The notes under the pieces: generated by a model
What the model was told of the DNA's origin: nothing
The model's database searches: none
Seen by the model: only the letters and a program-made list of their open reading frames with translations
Position numbers and translations under genes: made by a program
Assembly: GCA_948851665.1 (NCBI GenBank)
Contig: CAQOWG010000001.1
Location: forward strand, 1 to 64,000
Reading direction: 5' to 3'
DNA length: 64,000 bases
Source: an uncultured Candidatus Saccharibacteria bacterium
GTDB taxonomy: Bacteria > Patescibacteriota > Saccharimonadia > Saccharimonadales > Saccharimonadaceae
Shown here: piece by piece, positions 55,515-64,000 of the stretch
How positions within the stretch are numbered: position 1 is the first letter of the stretch
Layout: each line of letters starts with the position of its first letter

Positions 55515-57323
55515 ATGGGAAATACGACCATCGATGGCCTGAAGGTACGTTCGGCAAAAAAACCAGTCCCGCGAGCCAGAAAGAGCACGGGGGCGACGCT
55601 TGATTTGGCAAAAAAACCAGTGGCAAAAGCAAAGTCGAAGGCGGTCAAGGCACCGAGCAAGCCAACGAACTCAAGAGCGGTGGCAAAAGATTTTGCAAAG
55701 CAGGACGATGGAGATTGGTCGGACTTGCTGGGGCAAATGAGTAGCGAGAAGGTCGTAGAAACAAAACCGACTCGCGAGATGGACGATTTTGATGATGATT
55801 TGAATGAATTAGACGATGCCTCTACTAATGATTGGGACGATGACAAAGTCGATGCGTTAGAAGACGGGAAGTCGTACGATGATGACTGGATGAGTGACTG
55901 GGGTGGCGAGGGAGACAGTTTGCTAGATGACGGTTTTAGCTTCGTAGAAGAAGATGAACAACCGCGGCGCAAAGTACGTGACGGCAATAAAAAAGCAAAA
56001 CGTAGTCATAGAAAACAATGGGGGAGAAAAATTGCAATTATTGTTATTTTGTTGGTCTTGGTTGGTGGATTAGCACTGTTCTTGTGGGGCGATTCATTGA
56101 TTTCCCGTTTAACTGGTGGACGTTCAGGGCTTTGGGACACTTTTTCGGCTATGATAGCTGATACAGTTCCCTTTGAAGAAGATGCGCAAGGGCGTACTAA
56201 TGTCCTAGTGTTCGGAACGGAAGGCTACAATATGAATGGTGACGTCGGTGATGGTCAACATGATGGTTCACAGCTAACTGATTCCATTATGGTAATAAGT
56301 TTTGACCAAGATACAAAGGATGTGGCGCTGATTAGTCTGCCGCGCGATTTGAAAGTACCGCGGGCTTGCTATGCTGGGAAAATTAACGAGGTCTATATGT
56401 GCCATAATGACAATGGTAATAATGAGCAGACTGGGGCGGAAACTTTGGCAAGGCAGGTGGGCGAGGTGCTAGGAATTGATATACAATATTGGGTACATGT
56501 AAACTGGGGGTCGCTAGTGCAGATTGTGGATAACTTGGGTGGAATTACGGTGACGCTTGATGAGGACATTAACGATGTGAGCTATACTGGGGCGATGATT
56601 CAGGCTGGAGTGCCGGTGACTTTGAATGGTGATGCAGCGTCGGGCTTAGCAAGAGCTAGGCATGGGACAGTAGGTGGAGACTTTACCCGTGGTAATACTC
56701 AGCAGAAGATTGTAATTGCGATCGTGCAGAAAGTACTCGAGGCACAGCTAGGCTGGGGGCAGGCAGTGAACTTGTTGAATATCTTGGGCGACAACTTGCG
56801 GACAAATTTGGCGGCAGAAAACTTTAAGTCTGGATTTGTGATGATTTCCGGATTTAATATCAATAATATTCGGCAAGTACCGCTGATGGACTATAACAAT
56901 AATATCTATTATCTCTCGACTGCAAATATTAATGATATTTCTTTTGTGGTGCCGGCATTAGGTGAGGGTAACTATGACGATGTTCAGGCTTATATCAAGC
57001 AGATGCTTAACTCTGACCCGACGGTACGAGAGGGGGCGACGATTGCAGTGCTGAATGCAACTGATGCATATGGGGTGGCTGGAACGGAGCGAAATCGCTT
57101 AGTGGAAAAGGGTTACAATGTCATTAATGTGGGGGATGCTGAGGCGGAAACTTGCCAGGAAAAATACTGTCTTTTTGTCGCCAATGATACGAAACCGGCT
57201 ACCAAAGCGGCTCTAGAGCAGGCTTATGGAGCGACGGCGCAAGCGGTTCATGAGGGCTTACCATGGACTAATGCCGATATTGTGGTGGTGATTGGAGCGG
57301 TTGATGAAGAAACTACCGAATAA
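55515..57323 (+). CDS. LytR-CpsA-Psr family glycopolymer attachment protein
   Basis: 602 aa. A long cytoplasmic Lys/Asp-rich N terminus (about 165 aa) precedes one helix (IAIIVILLVLVGGLALFLWG). The LCP domain follows: TNVLVFGTEG, LTDSIMVISFDQDTKDVALISLPRDLKV, KINEVYMC, GLARARHGTVGGDFTRGNTQQK. A LytR_C-like domain ends it (ATIAVLNATDAYGVAGTERNRL). LCP enzymes transfer lipid-linked glycans to peptidoglycan, so this could attach the polysaccharide made by the upstream locus. It overlaps the next gene by 20 bp. Confidence 0.93.
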   Translation: MGNTTIDGLKVRSAKKPVPRARKSTGATLDLAKKPVAKAKSKAVKAPSKPTNSRAVAKDFAKQDDGDWSDLLGQMSSEKVVETKPTREMDDFDDDLNELDDASTNDWDDDKVDALEDGKSYDDDWMSDWGGEGDSLLDDGFSFVEEDEQPRRKVRDGNKKAKRSHRKQWGRKIAIIVILLVLVGGLALFLWGDSLISRLTGGRSGLWDTFSAMIADTVPFEEDAQGRTNVLVFGTEGYNMNGDVGDGQHDGSQLTDSIMVISFDQDTKDVALISLPRDLKVPRACYAGKINEVYMCHNDNGNNEQTGAETLARQVGEVLGIDIQYWVHVNWGSLVQIVDNLGGITVTLDEDINDVSYTGAMIQAGVPVTLNGDAASGLARARHGTVGGDFTRGNTQQKIVIAIVQKVLEAQLGWGQAVNLLNILGDNLRTNLAAENFKSGFVMISGFNINNIRQVPLMDYNNNIYYLSTANINDISFVVPALGEGNYDDVQAYIKQMLNSDPTVREGATIAVLNATDAYGVAGTERNRLVEKGYNVINVGDAEAETCQEKYCLFVANDTKPATKAALEQAYGATAQAVHEGLPWTNADIVVVIGAVDEETTE

Positions 57324-58821
57324 TAAGCTCCGGAACCGAGTACGCGAGGAGATAGAGGCGATGCGCGGAGGGCTAACAATCCTCAAGGAGTGGAAGTGGT
57401 TTTTGGCAATAGCGACAGTATTGACAATAGCATGCTTAGCGCTAATGCGCGCGAACTTCTACTATATGGATGACCAAGGGCGAGTGGTAGATGGTCATAT
57501 GGGGTGGTTAGGATTTAGTCGTTACACAACAACACTGGGCGCAGGAGCTTTGCAGATGGGGTCGTACATGGCTGACCTCTCTCCACTAACAACGTTACTA
57601 GCGATTGCGATTATGGCAGTAGCGGGACTGATTATTATACATACTATAAAGGTAATAATCTTCAAAAAAGAAATAAAGTGGTGGGACGTACTGGCGGTGG
57701 CAATAATGGGTTTATCGCCATATTTTATGGGATGTTTCTCTTACAAATTTGACGCGCCCTTTATGGCTCTTTCGGTACTTGCAAGTGTGATTCCTTTCAT
57801 TTTTTATAAAAAATCACGGTGGGGATTTTATGGCTCTGTGGTGATCGGAACGATGGTAATGTGTACAACTTACCAAGCATCGTCGGGGATTTTTCCGATG
57901 ATGGTAGTAGTGGTAGCCGCAGCAGAGTGGGCGCAGGGGGCAAGATGGAAAGAACTATGGAAGCTTGTGCTCGGATCGGGGGTGACATATCTTATCACGG
58001 TGATAATATTTAAGGAATTTTTGATGATTCCTCAAACACTTTACGTCTCAAATGAGGTCTTTGGACTGGGCGAGTTAGTGCCGGGTGTGATTAATAATTT
58101 GGGAAGATATTATAGATTAGTGATAAGTGATGCGCGATGGATATGGCTGCTTTTTGGCAGCGTGATTGTTGGCGAATTTGTGGTAGTTTTCACGGTAAAG
58201 ACCCAGCGGAATAAACTCGGGGCACTAGCAACAGCGCTAGGGGTGGTGGCACTACTAGGAACAATGGCTTTTGGATTATATATTGCACTTGTTATGCCGC
58301 TAACCGAGATGCGAGCGATGTACGGGATTGGAGTGGCATTGACGCTACTTGCGGTAATGGTGAGCAGTATGGCAGAAAAGTGGGTTCTGAAGGTGCCGGC
58401 GGTGGTTTTGACTTATAATTTTGTGATTTTTGCAACAACTTATGGGAATATGTTAACCATACAGGATACCGAAGCAAAATTCCGGGCGGAAGCGATAGCG
58501 ATGGATTTGGCGGAGCTACCAGCAATGCAGACTGATGAGGCGACATTTGTGAAGGTCTACGGTGGAATTCAACAATCGAAAGCAATCCGACAATGGACAG
58601 AAAAGACGGGAGCGGGGGCGCTGGCGCGACTGGTGCCGGTACAGATGCGAGGCGACGGCTGGATTTGGGGGCAGTTTTATCTATTCAATAATCTTGAGCT
58701 AAAAACTGCGATCTTGGTGGAAGAAGATGTGGAGATAGATGCCAGCTGGGAAAAAGCCGTGAGTAACCTATATCACGATATTTATACAAAAGATGACCAA
58801 GTGGTAGTATATATTAAATAG
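57304..58821 (+). CDS. GtrII-type glucosyltransferase membrane protein
   Basis: 505 aa from ATG 57304 with GGAG; about eleven spans. MDDQGRVVDGHMGWLGFSRYTTTLGAGALQMGSYMADLSPL matches the N-terminal loop of the Glucos_trans_II family (PF14264), with an acidic DD pair. It would add glucose from a lipid donor outside the membrane. Co-transcribed with the LCP gene; ends 8 bp inside the convergent jag gene. Confidence 0.82.
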   Translation: MKKLPNNKLRNRVREEIEAMRGGLTILKEWKWFLAIATVLTIACLALMRANFYYMDDQGRVVDGHMGWLGFSRYTTTLGAGALQMGSYMADLSPLTTLLAIAIMAVAGLIIIHTIKVIIFKKEIKWWDVLAVAIMGLSPYFMGCFSYKFDAPFMALSVLASVIPFIFYKKSRWGFYGSVVIGTMVMCTTYQASSGIFPMMVVVVAAAEWAQGARWKELWKLVLGSGVTYLITVIIFKEFLMIPQTLYVSNEVFGLGELVPGVINNLGRYYRLVISDARWIWLLFGSVIVGEFVVVFTVKTQRNKLGALATALGVVALLGTMAFGLYIALVMPLTEMRAMYGIGVALTLLAVMVSSMAEKWVLKVPAVVLTYNFVIFATTYGNMLTIQDTEAKFRAEAIAMDLAELPAMQTDEATFVKVYGGIQQSKAIRQWTEKTGAGALARLVPVQMRGDGWIWGQFYLFNNLELKTAILVEEDVEIDASWEKAVSNLYHDIYTKDDQVVVYIK

Positions 58822-59275
58822 ATTTCTTGGTGATGAAGAGTTGGCGCTCGCGCCCTTCCCCCTCGGAGTGGGTTTCGATATCAGAATAATCTTGGGCAAC
58901 TTTATGAACAACACGACGATCGGTGGCGTTGAGGTTGAGAACTTTGGTTTGGCCAGTGACGCGAACTTCACGAATCCATTCTTCGGCTTGTTCAGCAATA
59001 CGGTCTGCACGTTGACGTTTGTAGTCGGCGACATCGACACTGACACGAGTAACTTCAGCATCGCGACTAGCAAGCGCCATAGAAACGACATGCTGAAGAG
59101 CGCGGAGATTATTAGCTTCTTTCCCAATGAGTAGTGAATTCATGGAAGTGGACGGTATACTAAGCTGAATGACTTCGTCATCGATAGTAGAATCAATAGC
59201 GACGTTGACGCCAAAGAACGATAATAGATCTTCGAGGTATTTTGTAGCAAAACGAATTGATTCATCTTTATTCAT
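58814..59275 (-). CDS. jag: Jag/KhpB RNA-binding protein
   Basis: 153 aa. A KH domain (SLLIGKEANNLRALQHVVSMAL) and an R3H domain (LNATDRRVVHKVAQDYSDIETHSEGEGRERQLFI) are present. The N-terminal Jag_N domain of longer homologues is missing. Conserved partner of yidC; its start is 2 bp after the yidC stop. Confidence 0.93.
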   Translation of the reverse strand: MNKDESIRFATKYLEDLLSFFGVNVAIDSTIDDEVIQLSIPSTSMNSLLIGKEANNLRALQHVVSMALASRDAEVTRVSVDVADYKRQRADRIAEQAEEWIREVRVTGQTKVLNLNATDRRVVHKVAQDYSDIETHSEGEGRERQLFITKKSI

Positions 59276-59277
59276 AA

Positions 59278-60381
59278 TTAACTCCTTTTCTTTTTAGTGC
59301 CCTTCCCGGCGGAAATGCGGGTAATATGCATACCGGAACCGCCGGTGGTTTTGGAGTTTTTGTTTTTAACCCAGCGACCATCTTTTGTGGAATCGCTGAC
59401 AACCTGGGCTTCTTCGATATTTTTGAGTTCTTTAATAAGGCGCTTATCGGCGGAAACTTCCATCTCATCGGTCTTTTTATCTAAAAGGTATTTCTGCTGT
59501 AAACCAGTCAAGATATTACTGATACAGTAATAGAAGACCAGTGCACCAGGGAGATTTATCATAATCATAAACATCATAAGTGGCATAATGAAAGATATTT
59601 GCCCAGTCATAGCCTGGCTTAGATCGGTTTGGTCTGGTTCTCGACCGTCAGCGGCTTCACGCATGAGCTGACGGAAGGTTTTGGATTTTTGGGACTTTTT
59701 AGAGGGGAGTTGTTGGCGAGAGATCCAATATTGGGTCAAGGCTGAACCGAGAGCAAAGAGGAGCATTACGATTGAGCTCAGTGAAGTAAAGCCGGGTCTT
59801 GGATCAAGGTCGACTATACCAAAGAGAGTTGGGTGGAATTTGTATTCAGGAACAGTGAGCTCATTCACAGCATCTTGGTTCCCGGCTTCTTCGGCGGATT
59901 TTTTAGCTTCATTATAGATATCGAGGTCAGCAAGATATTCATTTTGATACTGAATAACCTCATCAATGAGACCAATCTGGTTGACGCCAGGATAGGCACG
60001 AATACTAAGGTTGTCTGATGGGGTGGGTACTACCATTACGCGTACGGCAGTATAGAGAGCGACAAAAATTGGAAGTTGAACGATTAGGGTAAGGATAGAG
60101 CGAAAAGGTTTAATATTGTGGCGCTTATAGAGATCCATCATCTGAAGAGACTCAAGCTGGCGATTACCATTACAATTCTTTTTAATTTCAGCGAGTTCTG
60201 GCTGAATCTTGCGCATAAGGCGAGTTTGATGCATTTGGCGCTTTACTAGCGGCCAAAGACAAATTTTGATCAGTACTGTAAAAAGAATAATGGCGAGACC
60301 AAAGTCGCCAACAAATCCGTAAATAACAAAAAGCACATTTGTGATTGGGCGAACAATCAACAGGTCAATTAACTCGAACAT
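59278..60381 (-). CDS. yidC: Membrane protein insertase YidC
   Basis: 367 aa. Five hydrophobic spans with GDFGLAIILFTVLIKICLWPLVKRQMHQ (hydrophilic groove Arg/Lys) and LPIFVALYTAVRVM. No large N-terminal outer domain, as in Gram-positive YidC. An inserted outer loop of about 60 aa (DIYNEAKKSAEEAGNQD) lies between spans 2 and 3. The C terminus is basic, for ribosome contact. TATAAT is 6 nt before ATG 60381. Confidence 0.95.
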   Translation of the reverse strand: MFELIDLLIVRPITNVLFVIYGFVGDFGLAIILFTVLIKICLWPLVKRQMHQTRLMRKIQPELAEIKKNCNGNRQLESLQMMDLYKRHNIKPFRSILTLIVQLPIFVALYTAVRVMVVPTPSDNLSIRAYPGVNQIGLIDEVIQYQNEYLADLDIYNEAKKSAEEAGNQDAVNELTVPEYKFHPTLFGIVDLDPRPGFTSLSSIVMLLFALGSALTQYWISRQQLPSKKSQKSKTFRQLMREAADGREPDQTDLSQAMTGQISFIMPLMMFMIMINLPGALVFYYCISNILTGLQQKYLLDKKTDEMEVSADKRLIKELKNIEEAQVVSDSTKDGRWVKNKNSKTTGGSGMHITRISAGKGTKKKRS

Positions 60382-60448
60382 GTAATCATTATAGCATAAA
60401 GAACTGGTAGAGACAATTAATCATCTATTCTTATGTTATAATAATTAT

Positions 60449-60790
60449 ATGTTGAAACAGAAGTACCGATTTCATTCAAGGGGTGGAGTGAACTTTGTGC
60501 ATCAAAAAGGCCAGATGATTCGTACACCAATGATGGCGGTGACATTTATACGGAATGAGCGGGGGTTTAAGCGTTTTGCAGTGGTGGTGTCGAAAAAAGT
60601 GATGAAATCAGCAGTGGGGCGGAATCGAATTCGGCGGAGGGTGTATGAAGCGATTCGTTTGGAGTTTCCTAGCGATAAACCACCGACAGATTATATTTTT
60701 ACGATTTATAATCCTGGCATAATAAAGATTCCCTTTCGAGAATTGAGACGGTTAATACAGGAACTAATTGAAAGGGCTGAGAAGCAATAA
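60449..60790 (+). CDS. rnpA: Ribonuclease P protein component
   Basis: 113 aa. FAVVVSKKVMKSAVGRNRIRRRVYEA is the RNR signature that contacts RNase P RNA. TATAAT (60437-60442) is 6 nt before ATG, so leaderless. It is on the plus strand, opposite to rpmH and yidC between which it sits; normally all three are co-oriented. Confidence 0.95.
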   Translation: MLKQKYRFHSRGGVNFVHQKGQMIRTPMMAVTFIRNERGFKRFAVVVSKKVMKSAVGRNRIRRRVYEAIRLEFPSDKPPTDYIFTIYNPGIIKIPFRELRRLIQELIERAEKQ

Positions 60791-60818
60791 AAATATACGC
60801 CCTTTTAGGCGTATATTT
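60791..60818. terminator. Bidirectional terminator between rnpA and rpmH
   Basis: AAATATACGCC pairs with GGCGTATATTT, loop CTTTTA; U-rich in both directions. It serves the convergent rnpA and rpmH. Confidence 0.8.
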
Positions 60819-60829
60819 AATTATTAGAA

Positions 60830-60967
60830 TTAAGCGGTAAGGCGAGCGCGACCTTTAATGCGGCGACGTTTCAAAACTTTTTGACCGTTTTTGGTGCTAT
60901 TTCGCTTCATAAAACCGTGCTCAACCTTACGCTGACGCTTGTGAGGCTGGTATGTACGTTTTGGCAT
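60830..60967 (-). CDS. rpmH: 50S ribosomal protein L34
   Basis: 45 aa. [34 protein letters not shown] and ARLTA match L34. AAAGGAAA precedes ATG 60967. Its promoter (61009-61037) contains a DnaA-box-like 9-mer in the spacer. Convergent with rnpA, an unusual arrangement. Confidence 0.96.
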   Translation of the reverse strand: MPKRTYQPHKRQRKVEHGFMKRNSTKNGQKVLKRRRIKGRARLTA

Positions 60968-61008
60968 ATCAATTTCCTTTTACTTTTATTATCAGAAATA
61001 TTTGTTCT

Positions 61009-61037
61009 AGTATACTCCAGTTTTCCACATTTTTCAA
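61009..61037 (-). promoter_or_regulatory. rpmH promoter
   Basis: TTGAAA (61032-61037), 17-bp spacer, TATACT (61009-61014). TTTTCCACA at 61021-61029 lies in the spacer, so DnaA binding could affect rpmH transcription. Confidence 0.7.
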
Positions 61038-61174
61038 GGAGTTTTCCACATAACAGATTAGAGGTTTGGTGGAAAAGTGTGGAATAATTACCCCTATTAG
61101 GCTAGTTTCATATTAGAACACAATGTGGAAATAGAGATAAAACTGTGGAAAAGTCGGTGTGGGTTTGGTATAAT
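61021..61174. other. Origin region, dnaA-upstream part, with DnaA boxes
   Basis: TTTTCCACA at 61021 and 61042, and TGTGGAA-type boxes at 61078, 61124 and 61144, lie between rpmH and dnaA. TATAAT at 61169-61174 is the dnaA -10, so dnaA is probably autoregulated. This and 62556-62799 together are the likely bipartite oriC. Confidence 0.75.
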
Positions 61175-61202
61175 TGGGGTAATAAGGAGGTCCGAGGGGT
61201 TT

Positions 61203-62555
61203 ATGCTAGAAGTCTGGAAAAGTGTGCTTAGTGAAGTTGAACAGGTGATTTCGCGTGAACAATACATGACATGGTTCCCAGAAACAGAGCTGATTTCGGT
61301 TGATGATGGGGTAGTAACAGTGGGAGCTCCGAATGTTTTTAAAGTAAAGCAGCTTGAGGCAAAGTTTAGTGGGGTAATTAAAGAGGCTTTATCTCATCAA
61401 GATATAGAAGTAAAAAAGCTAATCTACGTAGTAGCAAGTAGTACAAAAACAAAGAAACCACGTATGGAAAGTGAGCCAATACGAGTAGCATCGATGGGGA
61501 TAGGATCGGTGGGGTTGAATAATACTGGTAGATTATCAACGGGGTTGAATCCACGCTATACGCTAGATAATTTTGTATTAGGTTCAAATAATGATCTAGC
61601 CGTGAGTGTAGCACGCAATATCGTGGATAATCCGGGAGTAAAATTCAATCCATTCTTTTTGTATGGTGGACCAGGGCTCGGAAAAACACATTTAGTTCAA
61701 GCAATTGGCAATGCCTTAATGGAGAAAAATCCAAAATTAAAAATTTTATACCTACCAACATCAGAATTTTATTCGGGATTTATCAAGGCTCTAGCAGCAA
61801 AGAAGGCAGATGAATACCGACAAAAATTCATGAAGCTAGATGTGCTAATTATTGATGACTTTCAGATGATTATGAATAAGGATGCTTCACAGGTAGAGTT
61901 CTTTGATATTTTCAATGCTCTATATCAAGCCAATAAGCACATAATAGTCACGTCAGATCGCTTACCAGATCAGATTAAGTCGGTAGATGAGAGATTAGCT
62001 TCGCGTTTAACTTGGGCAGGAGCATACGATTTACAATTGCCGCAATTTGAAGATCGTTGTGCGATTTTGAGATCGAAAGCGGAGTTTAAGGGGGTGGAGA
62101 TTGAGGATGAAGCGATTGAATATATTGCAGAAAACATTAAGTCGAATATTCGGGCATTGGAAGGTGAATTAGAGCATATATTAGCGATGGCGGACATTAA
62201 AAATATGACGCCACTGAAAGTAATCAAGGAAGGCTACGCTCCAGTTGTGGCTAATCCACGATCAAAAACTATAACAGCTAAACAAGTAGTGGAAAAGGTA
62301 GCAAAGCATTATGGCCTCACCACGAAAGAAATGTGCGGAAAAAGTCGGGTGTCTCATATTAAAAACGCGCGGCAGGTAGCGATGTATATCTTATCAAAAG
62401 ATTTAGCAATGAGTACGCCAAAAATTGCAACTGAAGTGGGAGTAAAAGACCATACCACGGTAATGCACGGGGTTAAAAAAATTGAACAGGATTTGAAACT
62501 AAATTTTAATTTGCGCGATGAAATTAACTCTATCAAGGAAAAACTTTATGCGTGA
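61203..62555 (+). CDS. dnaA: Chromosomal replication initiator DnaA
   Basis: 450 aa from ATG 61203 (AAGGAGGT upstream, somewhat distant at about 14 nt); the frame extends to 61125 through the box region. Domain I is MLEVWKSVLSEVEQVIS. Domain III AAA+ has GGPGLGKTHLVQAIGN (Walker A) and LDVLIIDDFQMI (Walker B). Domain IV has SRVSHIKNARQVAMYILSKDL and DHTTVMHGVKKIE, the box-recognition signature. Opens oriC. Followed by dnaN and recF in the classical order. Confidence 0.97.
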   Translation: MLEVWKSVLSEVEQVISREQYMTWFPETELISVDDGVVTVGAPNVFKVKQLEAKFSGVIKEALSHQDIEVKKLIYVVASSTKTKKPRMESEPIRVASMGIGSVGLNNTGRLSTGLNPRYTLDNFVLGSNNDLAVSVARNIVDNPGVKFNPFFLYGGPGLGKTHLVQAIGNALMEKNPKLKILYLPTSEFYSGFIKALAAKKADEYRQKFMKLDVLIIDDFQMIMNKDASQVEFFDIFNALYQANKHIIVTSDRLPDQIKSVDERLASRLTWAGAYDLQLPQFEDRCAILRSKAEFKGVEIEDEAIEYIAENIKSNIRALEGELEHILAMADIKNMTPLKVIKEGYAPVVANPRSKTITAKQVVEKVAKHYGLTTKEMCGKSRVSHIKNARQVAMYILSKDLAMSTPKIATEVGVKDHTTVMHGVKKIEQDLKLNFNLRDEINSIKEKLYA

Positions 62556-62799
62556 TGTGGAAAAGTTGTGGAAAAGAGCGCGGAAAAACTTGCGGAGAAG
62601 TTGTGGAGAAAAAAGTGGAAAAGTATTGTTATTGGAGTTTTCCACTAGATGTGGGAAAGTTTTCCATAATTTAAGTGCGGCTGTGGGAAAGTTTTCCAGG
62701 GCTTTTGCACATAAGTTGACCGGTGTTAGATATGAGTTTTGCACAGTTTCCACAGGGCTTACTAATACTACTATTATTTTATGATAAGAAAGGAAAGAG
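62556..62799. other. Origin region between dnaA and dnaN, dense DnaA boxes
   Basis: At least eight TTTTCCACA/TGTGGAAAA-like 9-mers in both orientations. TTTTGCACA at two places and an AT-rich end (ACTAATACTACTATTATTTTATGATAAG) look like a duplex-unwinding element. No gene. Confidence 0.8.
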
Positions 62800-63906
62800 A
62801 TGGAAATTAAGATTCTACAAGAAAAACTTGCAAAAGCACTAAATCATGTAAGTAAAGTTGTGGCAGGAGGAAGAGCGACTTTACCGATTTTAAATAATGT
62901 TTTGATTAGAGTGGATGATAAAAGAGTATCATTAACTACGACAAATTTGGATATGGCGGTAGTGGATTATTTGTCAGTGATTGATAGCAAAAATGGAGTG
63001 GTAACAGTACCAGCGCGGTTGATAGCTGAGTTTGTGGCAAATTTGCCAAAAGGTGAAACTGTAACTTTAACTGCGGAAAATGAGAAAGTGACAGTAAAGA
63101 CAGATAGATATAATTCTGTATTGAATGGTACACTGGCGGATGATTTTCCAGAGTTACCAGGTATGGATGAAGGTAAGACTGTCAAGTTTACTTTAAGTGT
63201 GGAAGATTTTAAGACTGGACTTTCCCAAGTAATGGTGGCGGCAAGTAATGATATGGCGCGGCCAGCTTTGACTGGTGTATATTTTAATACTACTGATGAT
63301 ACGCTTTATGTGGCGGCAACGGATGGCTACCGTTTGGCGGAACGGAAGTTGGTGGAAAAAGTTGGAGTAGAGGTGGCGGCAGTAGTACCAGCGGCATCTC
63401 TGAGAGCGGTATTGAGTTTATTGGACGACAATGTGGAAGAGGTGGAGATATTGTTCGATGAGGCACAAGTAAAGTTCCGGTTGAATGAAGTAGAAGTAAC
63501 TTCGAAATTGGTGGACGGGTCGTTCCCTGATTATCGACAACTAATACCAAAAGATAGCGAAATTAAAGTGGATTTGAAACGAGATGAATTGGTACGCGTG
63601 ACAAAATTAGCGGCGTTGTTTGCGCGAGAAGTGGGCGGATCGGTAGTGTGCTCAACAAAGGCGGAAGATGGGACTTTTACTATCGCTTCGGTAGCGAATG
63701 AATTAGGGGAAAATAATTCGGAAATCAAAACTGAGGTGGAAGTGGATGGGAAAGTGACACTTAACTCACGGTTCTTGCTAGACGCTTTGAATGTATTAGA
63801 AGGTAAAACCGTAAAGGTGGGATTTTCGAACAAATTGGATCCGATTGTATTAAAAAGTGAGCAGGATGCTGGATATATACATATCATTATGCCACTAAAG
63901 GGGTAA
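62800..63906 (+). CDS. dnaN: DNA polymerase III sliding clamp
   Basis: 368 aa, the normal length. KILQEKLAKALNHVSKVV, LPILNNVLIRV, ARPALTGVYF, YVAATDGYRLAE and the end GYIHIIMPLKG are beta-clamp signatures in three repeated domains. AAAGGAAAGAG precedes ATG 62800. It ends 1 bp before recF. Confidence 0.97.
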   Translation: MEIKILQEKLAKALNHVSKVVAGGRATLPILNNVLIRVDDKRVSLTTTNLDMAVVDYLSVIDSKNGVVTVPARLIAEFVANLPKGETVTLTAENEKVTVKTDRYNSVLNGTLADDFPELPGMDEGKTVKFTLSVEDFKTGLSQVMVAASNDMARPALTGVYFNTTDDTLYVAATDGYRLAERKLVEKVGVEVAAVVPAASLRAVLSLLDDNVEEVEILFDEAQVKFRLNEVEVTSKLVDGSFPDYRQLIPKDSEIKVDLKRDELVRVTKLAALFAREVGGSVVCSTKAEDGTFTIASVANELGENNSEIKTEVEVDGKVTLNSRFLLDALNVLEGKTVKVGFSNKLDPIVLKSEQDAGYIHIIMPLKG

Positions 63907-63907
63907 A

Positions 63908-64000
63908 ATGATTATCCGAAAGGTGAAGTTGATAGATTTTCGGAGTCACGAAAATTTTGAGCTAATATGCCGACAAAATACCACGACAATTACTGGTGAA
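63908..64000 (+). CDS. recF: RecF, N-terminal part (runs off the window)
   Basis: The first 31 codons read IRKVKLIDFRSHENFEL and then TTTITGE, the strand before the Walker A loop of RecF. ATG 63908 is one base after the dnaN stop. The position after dnaN supports recF. The rest lies beyond the window. Confidence 0.85.
   Translation, partial: MIIRKVKLIDFRSHENFELICRQNTTTITGE

Overview
The window looks like part of a small bacterial chromosome of the Candidate Phyla Radiation, most likely a Saccharibacterium (TM7). The reasons are the reduced gene set around a canonical origin (jag-yidC, rnpA, rpmH, dnaA, dnaN, recF), single-copy short versions of core proteins, a surface-polysaccharide locus, APATG-type wall-sorted proteins, and many genes with no recognisable function. 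TGA is used as a stop codon, which argues against the recoded Gracilibacteria/Absconditabacteria. The taxonomic call is an inference from gene content, not from a marker tree.

Layout. 0-5 kb: two paralogous sortase-type surface proteins share identical upstream DNA, signal peptide and anchor. They flank an intact class II Fic gene and a decayed VbhA/Fic module. 4.5-12.4 kb: a retropepsin-like protease, a DnaJ-like protein, an ackA-dinD-tylF operon, a DUF368 lipid-carrier translocase and dnaK under a CIRCE operator. 12.4-29 kb: an accessory region of mostly monocistronic units. Each typically has a TTGAC(A/T)-N17-TGCTACAAT-type promoter, a leader of about 100 nt, an AGGAGG ribosome site and a hairpin. 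Interspersed are nusA, ndk, a Mur-ligase fragment, four tRNA genes and several palindromic repeats. 28.9-58.8 kb: a large polysaccharide locus holding a sugar-phosphate transferase, a polymerase/ligase, an ABC exporter, a flippase, galE, glf, rmlACDB, about eight glycosyltransferases, DUF2142 and GtrII-type membrane proteins, a ChW-repeat wall protein and an LCP attachment enzyme. 58.8-64 kb: the replication origin region.

The polysaccharide genes form a plausible pathway. An initiating phosphoglycosyltransferase loads undecaprenyl phosphate, and nucleotide sugars (dTDP-rhamnose, UDP-galactopyranose and UDP-galactofuranose) feed the glycosyltransferases. ABC and flippase systems export the product, and an LCP protein could ligate it to the wall. 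DUF368 could recycle the lipid carrier.

The most unusual signals are these. (1) Three orphan C-terminal cassettes of a FISUMP/C-type-lectin-like domain vary at codon positions 1 and 2 while position 3 stays C or T, the pattern of diversity-generating retroelement variable repeats. (2) Short palindromic elements are inserted in frame in coding genes. (3) Twelve genes have exactly 6 nt between TATAAT and ATG, implying leaderless mRNAs. (4) Both surface-protein genes have an 11-nt homopolymer in the promoter spacer, suggesting phase variation. (5) Two tRNA genes carry small non-coding elements bounded by duplicates of their 3' ends.
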